Assembly (NCBI GenBank): GCA_003427395.1 | Contig: BFEA01000365.1 | Span: 1,543,764 to 1,584,086 of the forward strand | Direction: 5' to 3' | Source: Chara braunii | Taxonomy: Eukaryota; Streptophyta; Charophyceae; Charales; Characeae | Length of the DNA: 40,323 nt | In this document: positions 21,747 to 32,537 of the stretch, piece after piece | Numbering within the stretch: position 1 is the stretch's first letter | Layout of the letters: every line of letters starts with the position of its first letter | Made by a program: the position numbers and the translations under genes | Notes under the pieces: generated by a model | Told to the model about the DNA's origin: nothing | The model's database searches: none | What the model saw: the letters and a program-made list of their open reading frames with translations, nothing else

Positions 21747-22214
21747 CTACCCCCACAACTCTTGACGCGCAAAAGGATCGCCGAATGCAACACCCCAACC
21801 TGCCGTTGGTACAATATAACCCTGATGTTCAGCCGCAATTGATGTCACCAAAGCCTTGAGCACGTGCAATAGTAGATCCATATCACCCTCGGGAAGCCCA
21901 ACAGGGATCACTTCACCATAGCGACGTAGGAAGAAACGAAGTGAGACTAAAGACCCCTGAAGGTAAGAAAAGGCCACCCCCACACGAAGAACCATGTGAC
22001 CATTCACATTAACATTGTACGACCGCGTCCTGGTGCGACCCTCCGGTGATGAACCCCATGGCTCCACCCCAATTGGAGCATCTCGAAGGTGTGCCCGCTC
22101 CAAAAGCAGGATCGTATCATTGGCCACGATGTCATGGTACGCTACTGAGAACTCCATCCCTTGTGCTCCTTCCGCCCAACTAATGCCTGCTATACAGTCA
22201 AAGAAGTAGCACAA
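21747..22214 (-). CDS. Unrecognised ORF, 155 codons, minus strand
   Basis: The frame is open from a TAA just upstream of 22,214 to a TAG at 21,747. The first codon shown is TTG; the first ATG is at 22,157, giving 136 residues. Composition is balanced and protein-like, with AYHDIVANDTILLLERAHL near the N terminus, alternating hydrophobic segments (VNGHMVLRVGVAF) and a Gly/Asp-containing C terminus, unlike the AT-rich noise around it. No domain is recognised. It opposes ORF1 and RT in strand. It may be a passenger gene of the large element, an exon of something else, or a decayed host fragment. Confidence 0.35.
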   Translation of the reverse strand: MCYFFDCIAGISWAEGAQGMEFSVAYHDIVANDTILLLERAHLRDAPIGVEPWGSSPEGRTRTRSYNVNVNGHMVLRVGVAFSYLQGSLVSLRFFLRRYGEVIPVGLPEGDMDLLLHVLKALVTSIAAEHQGYIVPTAGWGVAFGDPFARQELWG

Positions 22215-22324
22215 CGGTTACCCTCCTCACCCTTCCTTCCCCCCCAAGAAAGGAGGGACGTCAGTACTCACCAGGAACACACACACAGACACGACCCTTG
22301 CATGCACAAGCATATGTCCTCCCT

Positions 22325-22790
22325 GTCTCAGGACTGCTCGCCCCGAAAAGATACTGCCCCGAAAGACATATCTCCTCTCTTTCTCACGACTGCTCGCACC
22401 GAAGGCCTCAATCTATTCCACCGTAATCGAATACCACTCCATTCCACCACAGCCGGCCCCGAAAAGATACCGCCCCGATAAGCAGCTAGCCTCTCTGTCT
22501 CACGACTGCTCGCACCGAAGGCCTCAATCTATTCCACCGTAATCGAATACCACTCCATTCCACCACAGCCGGCCCCGAAAAGATACCGCCCCGATAAGCA
22601 GCTAGCCTCTCTGTCTCACGACTGCTCGCCCCGAAAAGTTTCACTCCATTCCACCACAGCCGGCCCCGAAAAGTCTCACTCCATTCCACCACAGCCGGCC
22701 CCGAAAAGATATCGCCCCGATAAGCAGCTAGCCTCTCTGTTTCACGCCTGCTCGCCCCGAAAAGTCTCACTCCATGCCACCACAGCATGC
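22325..22790. repeat. Nested minisatellite (116-bp and ~36-bp units)
   Basis: CACGACTGCTCGCACCGAAGG starts at 22,385 and 22,501, a 116-bp unit almost identical in both copies. Each unit contains TTCCACCACAGCCGGCCCCG followed by AAAAGATACCGCCCCGATAA. From 22,630 the array changes to shorter ~36-bp units (CCCCGAAAAGTYTCACTCC plus ATTCCACCACAGCCGG), then returns to the longer form. The near identity shows recent expansion inside an otherwise old region. Confidence 0.85.
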
Positions 22791-22924
22791 CCTATCCCCA
22801 ATGACATTACTACTATGCTCGTTATTCGCTTGCTATGGCAAGCTCACTTGTTTAATTCCCCCATTCCTTCAGCAAAACACAACACTTACGCCCTCCAGAT
22901 ATCCTGTTCGTCTCTCCAGCACGC

Positions 22925-23060
22925 CCCGTCCTTCTTCCCTTCCCTCGCTCTCCCTCTCTCTGTCTCGTTCTCTCGCTCTCTCTCTCCCTCTCTCTCTCTC
23001 CCGCTCCCTCTCTCTCCCTCTCTCTCTCTGTCTCCCCCCTCGCTATTTCTCTCCCTCCCT
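22925..23060. repeat. CT-rich low-complexity tract
   Basis: Interrupted CTCTCT and CCCTC pyrimidine run of about 135 bp. It explains the Ser/Leu and Arg/Glu frames here. Confidence 0.85.
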
Positions 23061-23276
23061 CTAAACAGACAGACCCCAAATCGCAAATATAGCACAGGTC
23101 CGCAAACACCGCGCAATCACGAACATACCACCTCAAAAGAAAATACAAGCAATGAGTACTAACAAATACAGCAACCTTTCAATTAAAAGCTCTAGTACCT
23201 TGAAAATCCTCACGAACACACATGGTCACCCCATATACCCCCAACACTTAACAAGATGGACCTGGCTATGACCGTT

Positions 23277-23656
23277 GTACGATAACCTGCGTTGCCACTT
23301 GTACGCACCCTCGTACGAGTACGGATTCGTACTCTTGTACTCGTACGCTACTCGTACGCAAGGGGCTCCGTACGAGTTTTTTTTTTTTTTTTTTTTTTTT
23401 TTGTTATCGCAGTATTGTTTTTATTTTTTTTCTCCAATTCTAATAAGACTCTGGAGATGACGCTCAGCCAAATGTTCCTTCTTTTGTGTTGTTGCATCAC
23501 ATATGTTTTTTTCGGATTTTTTTGATGACTTTTTTTTTTTTTTTTTTTTTTTCTTTTGCTTTTTCATACGGGGGCGTACAAGACGTACAGGTTCCCGTAC
23601 AGATCCTGTACAGAAATTGCCTGTAAGTTTTGTACGGAAAGCCCCCGTACGTGTAC
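23277..23656. repeat. GTAC-cluster element around two poly(T) runs
   Basis: The palindrome GTAC occurs nine times in 23,277-23,373 and seven times in 23,576-23,656, against about one per 256 bp by chance. Between the clusters are a T run at about 23,379-23,402 and another at 23,531-23,552. The outer flanks are weakly inverted (GCGTTGCCACTTGTACGC at the left against ACGTTGCATAGAGTACAC read from the right, minus strand). This resembles DNA-transposon ends with clustered subterminal binding motifs, or a nucleus of palindromic satellite DNA. Confidence 0.6.
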
Positions 23657-23699
23657 TCTATGCAACGTTGACAATAACAAAGCATGCCTGAACGGGCAC

Positions 23700-25034
23700 A
23701 CACACACCCCCGCAAAACTAAGAAACACACAACCCTTATAGCCAAAAAATAACCCTCAGCCGCATCCCACGTCGGATCTTAACAAACCCAAAACCCAAGA
23801 CTTATCTACATCCATTAACACTCAGAGAAGAGCTGAATCCATATCTCTTTTTCCTTCTTGATTCATTCACCGGCGTGATGTGTTATAGCTGCAATAATAC
23901 GAAAACCAGCTTCTACTAGATTTACCTACACACACGTCCCTGCACCACCGCTTTAAAAATAAAAAAACACAAAAAAAAGTTTAAAAACCCCATAATTTTT
24001 TTTTTTTCGCCAAAAGGCTCCTAAGACCTCGTTAGCATTAATACTGTAAAAAAATGTTAATAATAAAATATAAAATTAATTTCCTTAAAAAAAATCTTCT
24101 TTTTCAAAAAAAGTTTATATATATATATTATATAAATATATAAATACATGCATTTTTTCTAATAAACATAAAATCTTCTTACACACGGAAAAAAACATAT
24201 TTAAACATGCTAAAGACTCAGCGTATGCTACCACTATAGATTTATGTCCTCTAGGTATCCGAAAGGATAGAAATAAAAATAAAATAAAATTAAAAAAAAA
24301 AAATTAAAAAAAATTAAAAAATTAAATAAATTAAATAAATTAAATAAATTAAAAAATAGAATAAATTAAAAAATAAAATAAAAATAAAAATAAAAATAAT
24401 TAATTGGTTAATAGAAGTACGTATCACAATAGACATACCGTTAAAGCACGCACACAAGGTCACCTACTAACCTTTATAAACATAAGTGTTGCGGCACTGA
24501 ACGCACTGAAAGCATAACTACACCACATAATAACACCAAAATCAATACTCGCACTGGAAACACCGAACGTAAAACCAAATATTAATAGACCACCACTTTA
24601 CCAGAAAACATACAGATAAATTTTAGTTTTTTAAAAAAATGTATTAAAAATAAAAATCAATTTTTGCAAAAAGAATAATCATCATAACTCGACAAAACAC
24701 GTTGTATACACACTAGAATAAATCCTTCAGACACATAACGTTTTCTTATAATAATATATATAATTAAATAAGCAAGTAATAATAAAAATAATATAACTGA
24801 AATTAATAAAAAAAATAAAAGAATTAAAACTGCCTTCGTCAAGAAACGTGAAATACTAATTTAGTCTTCCTTCAACTACGACAACGGATGTTTTCTGCCA
24901 CTTGATCCTTGCGGTAAGCCAAAGAACAACAAAACCCCTTACATAATCACAAGCCTAAAAATCTTTCATATTGCTTGACCAGCAGAAACCGCCCATTATA
25001 ACACAAGCGCATACAACCTAACACGCTCCTCGTT
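23700..25034. other. AT-rich leader of ORF1 with A/T simple sequence
   Basis: Contains an impure A/AAT/AAAT run at about 24,275-24,410 and a TA run at 24,117-24,147. No gene is supported; the 61-codon minus frame at 24,657-24,842 is hydrophobic noise from AT-rich DNA. It directly precedes the ORF1 start. Confidence 0.5.
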
Positions 25035-27724
25035 ATGAAACTTGCGCAGGATGAAGATAGCATCCTCATGGGCTGGCACCCGGAACTTGCAGCCGCCATC
25101 AGACCCTTTGGACCACTACAGCCGCCAAGCGCACACTGTCAGATCGCCATGCTTGCCATTCCTGCGGACGTCTTATTACAAGTTCACGGGGCTACATTGG
25201 GGAAAGCCCCTTTTCTGATTAAGAACCTCTCTTTCAGCGATTGGGCCTCCCTTGTCTCCATCATGCAAAACAAGCCACTTGAACTAAACGCCAAGATCCA
25301 AGGTTTTGCAGACAACATCACTCAGACATGCAAGAAATTGGCAATCGAGAACCGAGAGTTGAACCTCATCATCGCCAAGGCCAAGAAGATCATTCTCGAA
25401 CTCCATGGCTATGATGCGTCGCACCTCGACTCAGCGGGACAGGTCACTGTCACCGAGAGAAATGACAGGTTTCGCGACACATACATCAACCGAATGGCGC
25501 TGCCACGAGTTGAACTAGAATACCTCAAAGAGAAGGAAGCAGAACGAAATAACAGTGCGGACACCGAGCTCAATCCACTTACCAGAGACACAGGGCACAA
25601 GTTCGCCAAGAATAGCCCGTTCCTACCACCGGCTTCCGCCACGTGGACAGAGAAAGTTGTGCAACGCGTACGCAACCGCCTATGGAAGCTTGATACTTTC
25701 AACTATACGGCACCAATCAGCGTAGAAGCATATATGGCACTTGTTGGGCTCATCGATGCAGAAATAGACAACTGTCGAACGGCGGCCAGAAATGACACTA
25801 TTTACTTCCCTGCTACAAGAGGCGGACTGGATGCTAACTTCCCTCCGATCGCCAAGCTTGAAAATAGAAAATGTTCGAAGAGACCCCTGCTGCACCAGAA
25901 GGGCATCCCGAAGTTCCCTGCAGACCTATCCCGAAGCTCTGGAATGCCGGAAGACCATTTCAGAAATGTGCATGCACCGGATGCGAGAAGAACTTCACAT
26001 GGTTCGACCATATGTTATGGTACGTCATCGGCAACCTGGACAAGATCGATCTTGAGGCACCCTCGGACTAGATCAGAATGCTCGAGTTCCAAGCACTCCT
26101 GCATATGTCCTGGAAGAAGTCAATCCCGACGCAGATCTCGTTCATCTTCATGCGGGATTACATGATCGAGTCAGTCCACCTCCTCACGTAGAACAGAAGC
26201 ATCTCAATGGAGGAGATCCTGAACTTTAAAGACTTCAAGAACGTTCCGTCCGTGCACAAGTTCACCGCCGCACTTTTGCCAAACGTTGAAGGTCTACTGA
26301 CGCAGATGGCAAGCAGACGAAACCTTCCTGAAGTCGAGCACAACTCCTTGAGGAGATGTCGACAGATGAGGCTTGGCAGCACACCCTCATCAACCGTTAC
26401 GCTCACCACCCCCACCAGAACACCATCCACAACACCGCTACAACAAGCACACACAGATTCCACGTCTGCAGGACCTTGCAATAACACTCCAACTGCCGCA
26501 CAGACACCCAGTAACCCGCCTACCACTGCCGCGCACTCTCATACCCGAACCAACGTTGCCGCTACCAAATACACAACCACAACACCAATCGTACAACAGC
26601 ACATCCTCAACAGGATTTACACTCCAACCACAATGGCACCCACACGACCCGCAAATCTCATCACTCCAACGCATGGAAACACCCACACAACACACACCAC
26701 TCATGAAAGCATAACAACTAACCCCGACCGCAACACAACACCTGCGCCACACGCACAAAATCAGCAACCTGGTACTAATACTGCCAGCAAAACAGCAATA
26801 CATGGCTTCGGTAGTGCCCAACTAACGGGTAATGCCTTTGCCATTGCTGCTGCACAGCTCACAGCAAGACAGACCAACCCACTTAACATCAGTGGCACCA
26901 CACGAAGAAGCAATCCCCACGCACTTCACTTCGCACCACTTGGCCCAATCGCAAACTAAGAGCTGACATCTTCCATCCTCCCACCCCTTAATGTCAACGC
27001 AAGCACCTAGACAGCCACGCATGACCAACCATGCACTGAAGCTGAAAGATTGGCACGAAGACGAGAGCTGCTGCTAAGCATCGCCATGAATCCTCTTCTA
27101 GAGCCATTCAGAGCAAGGTCCAGAATGGGCAACAAAACTCGCAGAGTTAAGCCTGTTGAGGAGGGCGTGCAGACCAGAAGACAGACAAGGAAGAAGGCAG
27201 CCGAGTATGACAAAAAAAAGTCGGATATCCATGATATCTTCATGGCGCAGCAGCAACGGCAAATGACAGCAGCAGCCATGCACCGAACACTTGCACAGGA
27301 GCTTACCGGCACAGCAAACGCAAAGGCTCAGACAAACACAACTGTGCTACCACAACCAAATCACGCATGGGGACCCCTTGCAGACCATATCCTGAAGCAT
27401 TGGGCACAATGCGGGGCCACCGCCGCGCTCACCACCACCGAACAGCACGGTCCTGAGGATCAAGAGGTGATCCAGGTCAGCAGCGACGACAACAATGATG
27501 GGGAGAGAAGACATTTTCCCATCACAATCAGCTCCCCTTCCCCCGGAACCCCGATTGGATCGGTCTCCGCTATTGACACGCTCAGAGTGAACTATGGGGC
27601 CAGCAACGCTGACTCCTCCTTACTCAGAACAAACAGTGACAATACGGCCATGGGAACCGAATCCCAATCGTCTCACGAGTCTTGGAAAGGAGTTTGTCGT
27701 AGACTTAGCCCAGACTATCACTAG
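25035..27724 (+). pseudogene. ORF1 pseudogene of the large retroelement, unknown family
   Basis: Frame 1 runs from an ATG at 25,035 to about 25,860. The reading then continues in another frame from about 25,866 to 27,724, interrupted by TAG near 26,069 and 26,189, TAA at 26,957 and TAG near 27,008. Joined in description only, it is about 900 codons. N-terminal ~270 residues: mixed alpha-helical, with a probable coiled-coil segment around residues 95-170. Then a small Cys cluster (CACTGCEKNFTWFDH, C-x-C-x2-C plus His) that could bind zinc. Then ~180 residues very rich in Thr, Pro, Asn and His. Then a basic segment (TRRQTRKKAAEYDKKK) like a nuclear-localisation or nucleic-acid-binding region, and an acidic Ser-rich end. 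It sits upstream of RT on the same strand, as ORF1/gag-like proteins do. I recognise no named domain; a nucleocapsid-like role is inference. Confidence 0.6.
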
Positions 27725-28542
27725 AATATTACCAGTATCACTAGAAGCTAGGCTTAACACAATTTGGCCAATAAGGGTTCTATGAGCAGTTGCCATTCTG
27801 TAGCACAGGTTGTCGTATACCAGACCCTTACAGATTGAGCATGTCTTGCGTTGCAAGTGCAATTCGTTTTGTTAATTTTGAATTTTTTAATTTTATACCT
27901 GGACTACGCCGGATGATCATTAAGCTAAACCGGCTAATGCTGCCGGAAAGATTGATTACAGTTAAGCAGTTATTTCTGATACAATTACTTACTTTGACAC
28001 GTGATGCTTCCTCCTGTATTTGCAAAAACATGCCTTTCTGTTTTGCAACACGAACGAACCCCAACAGTATAATACTACCCCTCTATGCATCTAGTAAAGC
28101 TACCTATGTTATATAGGTCCCCAATACATGACCCCCTATGAAGTACTGTTTTTTTTAAATCAGGACCTGCGTAAACCCCCCAGAACAAACGAAAAGTCTA
28201 AATAATATAACTAATTCCCCGCACAAAACACCATACCTAACACAAGGCATGCATCCGAACGCTCACTGCCTCAACCTACCACCATCCTCCATAACAAAAA
28301 TCTTTTGTACCTCTATCAACCACCGCTTGGGCATGAAAACAGATAAATCGAAAAAAAAGTCTTTTTAAAAGGATTTTTTTTTAAAAAAAGTTTTTTTTTT
28401 TAAATATTTTTTTTTAAAAGAAGAAAAAGCAAAGGTACCTTTCTGATTCTCCTTTCGGTACAACATGCTCCGTTCTACCTAGCCATATAAGTCCTGCTAT
28501 ACCATCACCAGGTAACCCTGTACAGATTAATACGAGAATCAA
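27725..28542. other. AT-rich spacer between ORF1 and the MITE
   Basis: The 108-codon frame at 27,790-28,116 is without motifs. T/A homopolymer runs lie at 28,340-28,430. Nothing is supported beyond spacer. Confidence 0.4.
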
Positions 28543-29495
28543 CAGGGGATTCGTGAAAACCTCACAATCGGAGAAAACCTAACATTTCTTATAGAATGAA
28601 AAAGTAAAAGTCAAATTGTTATTTTTTACACAAAAAGAGAGCGTTTTTAATCGTTTTTCGATAACGGAGATAAAAAATCAGGTGAAAAGTCTAGCGTTCC
28701 TCAAAATGTGCAAGAAAAACCCTTCCTTCCAAATTATTTTAAATGATTATAAGTCATTCTTAGTAGATTGGCAAAAAAACAGAGTTCAAACAGGCTAATT
28801 TTTAAGGATGACAAGGCAAACTTGAAAGATGTAAAAAAAAACGTGTTTTGGTGAATACTCATTTATAGGCCTATAAGTCAGTTTCCGCAGTTAGGTGAAA
28901 GTCAAGCTCAGCACAAAATAATTTATAGGACTATAAATCACTTTTGAACTTTACAATAAAACCCTTATCAAAAAATATATGTCATTTAAAATAAGAATAC
29001 AAACAACTTTTGCCTCGGAGATATCCTGAAATTCTCAGCCAAACACGAGTTTAAAATAAAAATATGGGGAAAAAAATTAAAACAAACAATAAAAAATAAT
29101 ATATTCGCCCATGTATGAGAAACCATGTTCAAACAAACGTATTCACGAACCGGAGAATATGTTTGCGCGTTCCGAAAACCCCCGAATAAATTCACTTATA
29201 GAACTATAAACACAATTTTTTTGGATAACAAAAAATCAGGATATTTCAGTTCTTGAACCTACGGTGCTTCACCAAGTCGTGATTTTCTATGAAAAAACCC
29301 ATTTTTTTTCTCGCCCCCTCCAGTAGTTCTAAAAAAGTAAATTTCTATTCTTTTTTTTATGGATGTTTCACTTCACGTAGAATTTTGTTCTTGGAGGAGA
29401 CCTGAAAAACGTACTATCATAATCTTGAATAGATTTCGTGCAAACCTAACAATTTGTTTTGTTAGGTTTTCACAAATCCTATGTTAATCCCCCTG
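28543..29495. mobile_element. MITE-like element with CAGGGG termini, ~953 bp
   Basis: The left end is CAGGGGATTCGTGAAAACCT and the right end read on the minus strand is CAGGGGGATTAACATAGGAT, followed by TTGTGAAAACCTAACA. The termini are inverted copies except for an ~11-base insertion in the right end. CAGGG-type ends are characteristic of hAT-superfamily elements. The interior is AT-rich, has no transposase-sized ORF, and carries palindromic TTATAGGNCTATAA-type words at about 28,863, 28,923 and 29,197. I did not find the 8-bp target duplication expected for hAT, so the superfamily call is tentative. It interrupts the ORF1-RT spacer of the large element. Confidence 0.55.
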
Positions 29496-29800
29496 CCCAA
29501 CCAAAACACCGACCTCTACTGATTGTAAAGCATGAAATTCGGCACATGAAATACCCATATGCACTTCCCCTAAGAAGCACATACCCGTTATACCCCCAAC
29601 CGACCTAAGCCTAACCCAAGATCGGATAGAAAATTTAAAAATAAAAATTAAAAATATTAAAAATAAGAAATAAAATTAAAAATTTCGCTTATATATTCCC
29701 TTCCAACCCATAAAAACAGGAAAGCAAAAACATAAAAAGTTATTAAAACTTAAACATAAAAGCTCTCCTGGCTAACCTCCTACTAAGAATATACCGCCTG

Positions 29801-31908
29801 GCACCCGGATCGCATGTGCAGGACACTAGGCTTCAGACAATGGACGATGGAAGACTCGGATGGAGGAACAGGAAAGATATGGATAAACACGTGATCTCAT
29901 GCCACTATGTAAACCGCCTGATGGACAGATTCAAATTTAAAAATATCCTTGCAAAAATTCTCCAAAAACACAAACCTGATGCCATACCACTATTGAAAAA
30001 ATTTGCCTTCTCATGGACCTACAACGACCGTATTTCTAAGGCACTATATAAACCAGCAGCTATGTTCCGTGACTTTGAGATTACAGCATGGGCAGAATAA
30101 CTGTCACAAAACTGTTACTGCCAACAACATAGATTCAAACAATTCACTAATAACCTTCCGCCCGATACTCTACCCCCACAAGAGGCCCCACACGTCACTA
30201 CACTTGACCTCAACATCACCGGTAACATCGAACTACGCAAGATGATGGAACATGGACTAAACCACATTCCACTTGGCGCTACTAACACACAAGATACATG
30301 AAATGTTGCCCAACAGGTATGACCACCATTCACAGCAGCCTTGCTTAGACTTGGGGTCCCACTAAATGCTACCCTTGAGTCGAAGGTCAAGTAGGACTTT
30401 GACAAAATCATAAATAAGAACCTTGAACTCGTCAACCACCACAACATTGCGCCTCTACAAGAACACACAATAAGACATGAAATCAACTACCTAACTAAAC
30501 ACTTCTATACCTCCGGAGCTGACAAAGCTCCAAATACTCCAGTTGTCATATGCATAAATCTGGTAAGATTCCTTGCCCTCGAAAGGCTCGGTAGCCCTGA
30601 TTTCGAACCGCATGAGATTACACCTCATGAGTGAACAACTCGCCATAAAATTTTCGGACATTGCTATTGGCAAAATAACTCTGCCATATCTTTTTACAAC
30701 CTATAAAAAACACAAAAACTCATTCAGATGGTTAACTAACGCTTCTGACGTCATTACTCCCCCCCTCGCAGATCTCACAACAGTCATTATGGCCGCACTT
30801 ATAAGAATGGTCAAACTACACTGTGGAAGCATGACATGGAAGACATTCGAAGAACTAGGCATTAAAGTCCTATACCGGTGGCCAATTGATTCGACATCGG
30901 ATTACACATATAATCTCCCCCACCAAGTAACATTTGTCTTTTCAGCGGATATCACTAGATGCTATGAAACCATATCAATAGACGACAGTGAAGATGGCTT
31001 ACCGGCTGCCATCCATTTCTTCTCTAAACTTGCATTCAAACAAGCAAGGAGTACCTACGGTAACGAGGTCAAACTCGCTTGCAAATTCCACCACCATAAC
31101 GGGAAATGGATACCCCGGTGCGACTGGTACTTAAACCTACCAAACGGATACTTCACGGTCAACCACAACATGGTCAACGAAATAAACAATTGGCTGATTA
31201 AAAATGCATATACCTCACATGAGAATAAAATATGGAGACAAGTACTCGACATCCCAATAGGAGTAAGTTGTTTACCATTCTGGTGCAACATCTACTTCTT
31301 CGAATATGAATTCAAGTTCATGAGAAAAATAGCTCAGAAAAATAATAGACACCTCCTACACCCCCTTTGATGATTTCCACATCATCAACAATCCCAGAAT
31401 CCATGACTTTCTAAACCCAACTATCACTAGCATACGCAACAAATATTATTTATACCCACTACATCTGATTACTGTGAATGAACAAACCACACAAAAGACC
31501 AAGACAGATGGCATCACCATCGGAACCCAAACCAACTTCCTTAACACCACAATAACCATCACAAATTTGCAAAATGAAACCTTCATAACAAGCAAGTACG
31601 ACAAAAGAAAAAAACTCAAATTCCCTATAACCCGCTTTATCTAAGCCAACTCCAACAGACCACTTTAGCAGTCACTCAACTTACTGATCTCGCAAATCAT
31701 CATGATAATGACGATCGAATCTGAACCCTTACACGATGCGGAAGAAATAAAGCAGACGATACTCAATTTCCTAGAAAATGGTTTTAGAGAACAAAGACTC
31801 ATCGGAATTGCAAAGAAAATTCTCAATAACTCAATGAACTATCAGCCCTTCAAATGCAACCCCCACACCACCCTACAACAACTCCTACAACTAATAAATC
31901 ACACATAA
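29801..31908 (+). pseudogene. Penelope-like reverse transcriptase, frameshifted pseudogene
   Basis: Three frames in series: 29,801 to ~30,630, ~30,630 to ~31,355, and ~31,355 to 31,908, with stops inside the first (30,098 and at least three more) and third (31,642 and one more). Ordered motifs: HVTTLDLNITGN and GLNHIPLGATN (N-terminal region); SGADKAPNTPVVIC; LPYLFTTYKKHKNSFRWLTNA (fingers); FSADITRCYETI, motif A with the catalytic Asp; IPIGVSCLPFWCN, motif B; FDDFHIIN, motif C with the Asp pair but with the preceding bases lost; YDKRKKLKFP after the palm; and a C-terminal helical tail to TAA at 31,906. This order, and the R/KxxxxF block after the palm, fit Penelope-like RTs. No GIY-YIG endonuclease follows; the ORF ends about 210 bp before the right direct repeat. 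Clade placement is from memory. Confidence 0.7.
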
Positions 31909-32066
31909 ACCCTAGCACTACTTCACAGACCCCCCTTAACAGACAAGCTCGCAAACAATGAGATTTAACATAACACCCCACCAATAACCCCATACATGTG
32001 TGTATCAGCCCAAAAAACAGGCTTGGTTCGGATGGTGGACCTACCCCAGCATCACGAGGGTACAGG

Positions 32067-32069
<3 letters not shown>

Positions 32070-32104
<35 letters not shown>

Positions 32105-32116
32105 CACACACACACA
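32070..32116. repeat. (CA)n run at the left edge of the right direct repeat
   Basis: CA dinucleotides, interrupted once by AAAA, sit exactly where a CA run also precedes the left repeat. The run is therefore either the true start of the repeat unit or its insertion target. Confidence 0.85.
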
Positions 32117-32408
32117 ATTTTTTATTTATAAAAAGGCAAAAGTCAGAAATAATAATAATAATAATGAAGTTATAAAATAATTAATAATAATAATAATAAA
32201 GATAGTAATAAATAGCTCAGAATTAAGAAAGTAAGATAATATTATTATAGTAATAAAATAAAATAAAATAAAATAATTAATAATAATAATAATAAAGATA
32301 GTAATAAATAGCTCATAATTAAGAAAGTAAGATAATATTATTATAGTAATAAAATAAAATTATAAATTCAGAATTAACAATAATAAACTCAGAATTAAAT
32401 CATAGTAA

Positions 32409-32537
<129 letters not shown>

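Noticed and set aside
22325-22790. CRISPR-like array
   Set aside because: Units are contiguous tandem copies without unique spacers, in a eukaryotic repeat context.
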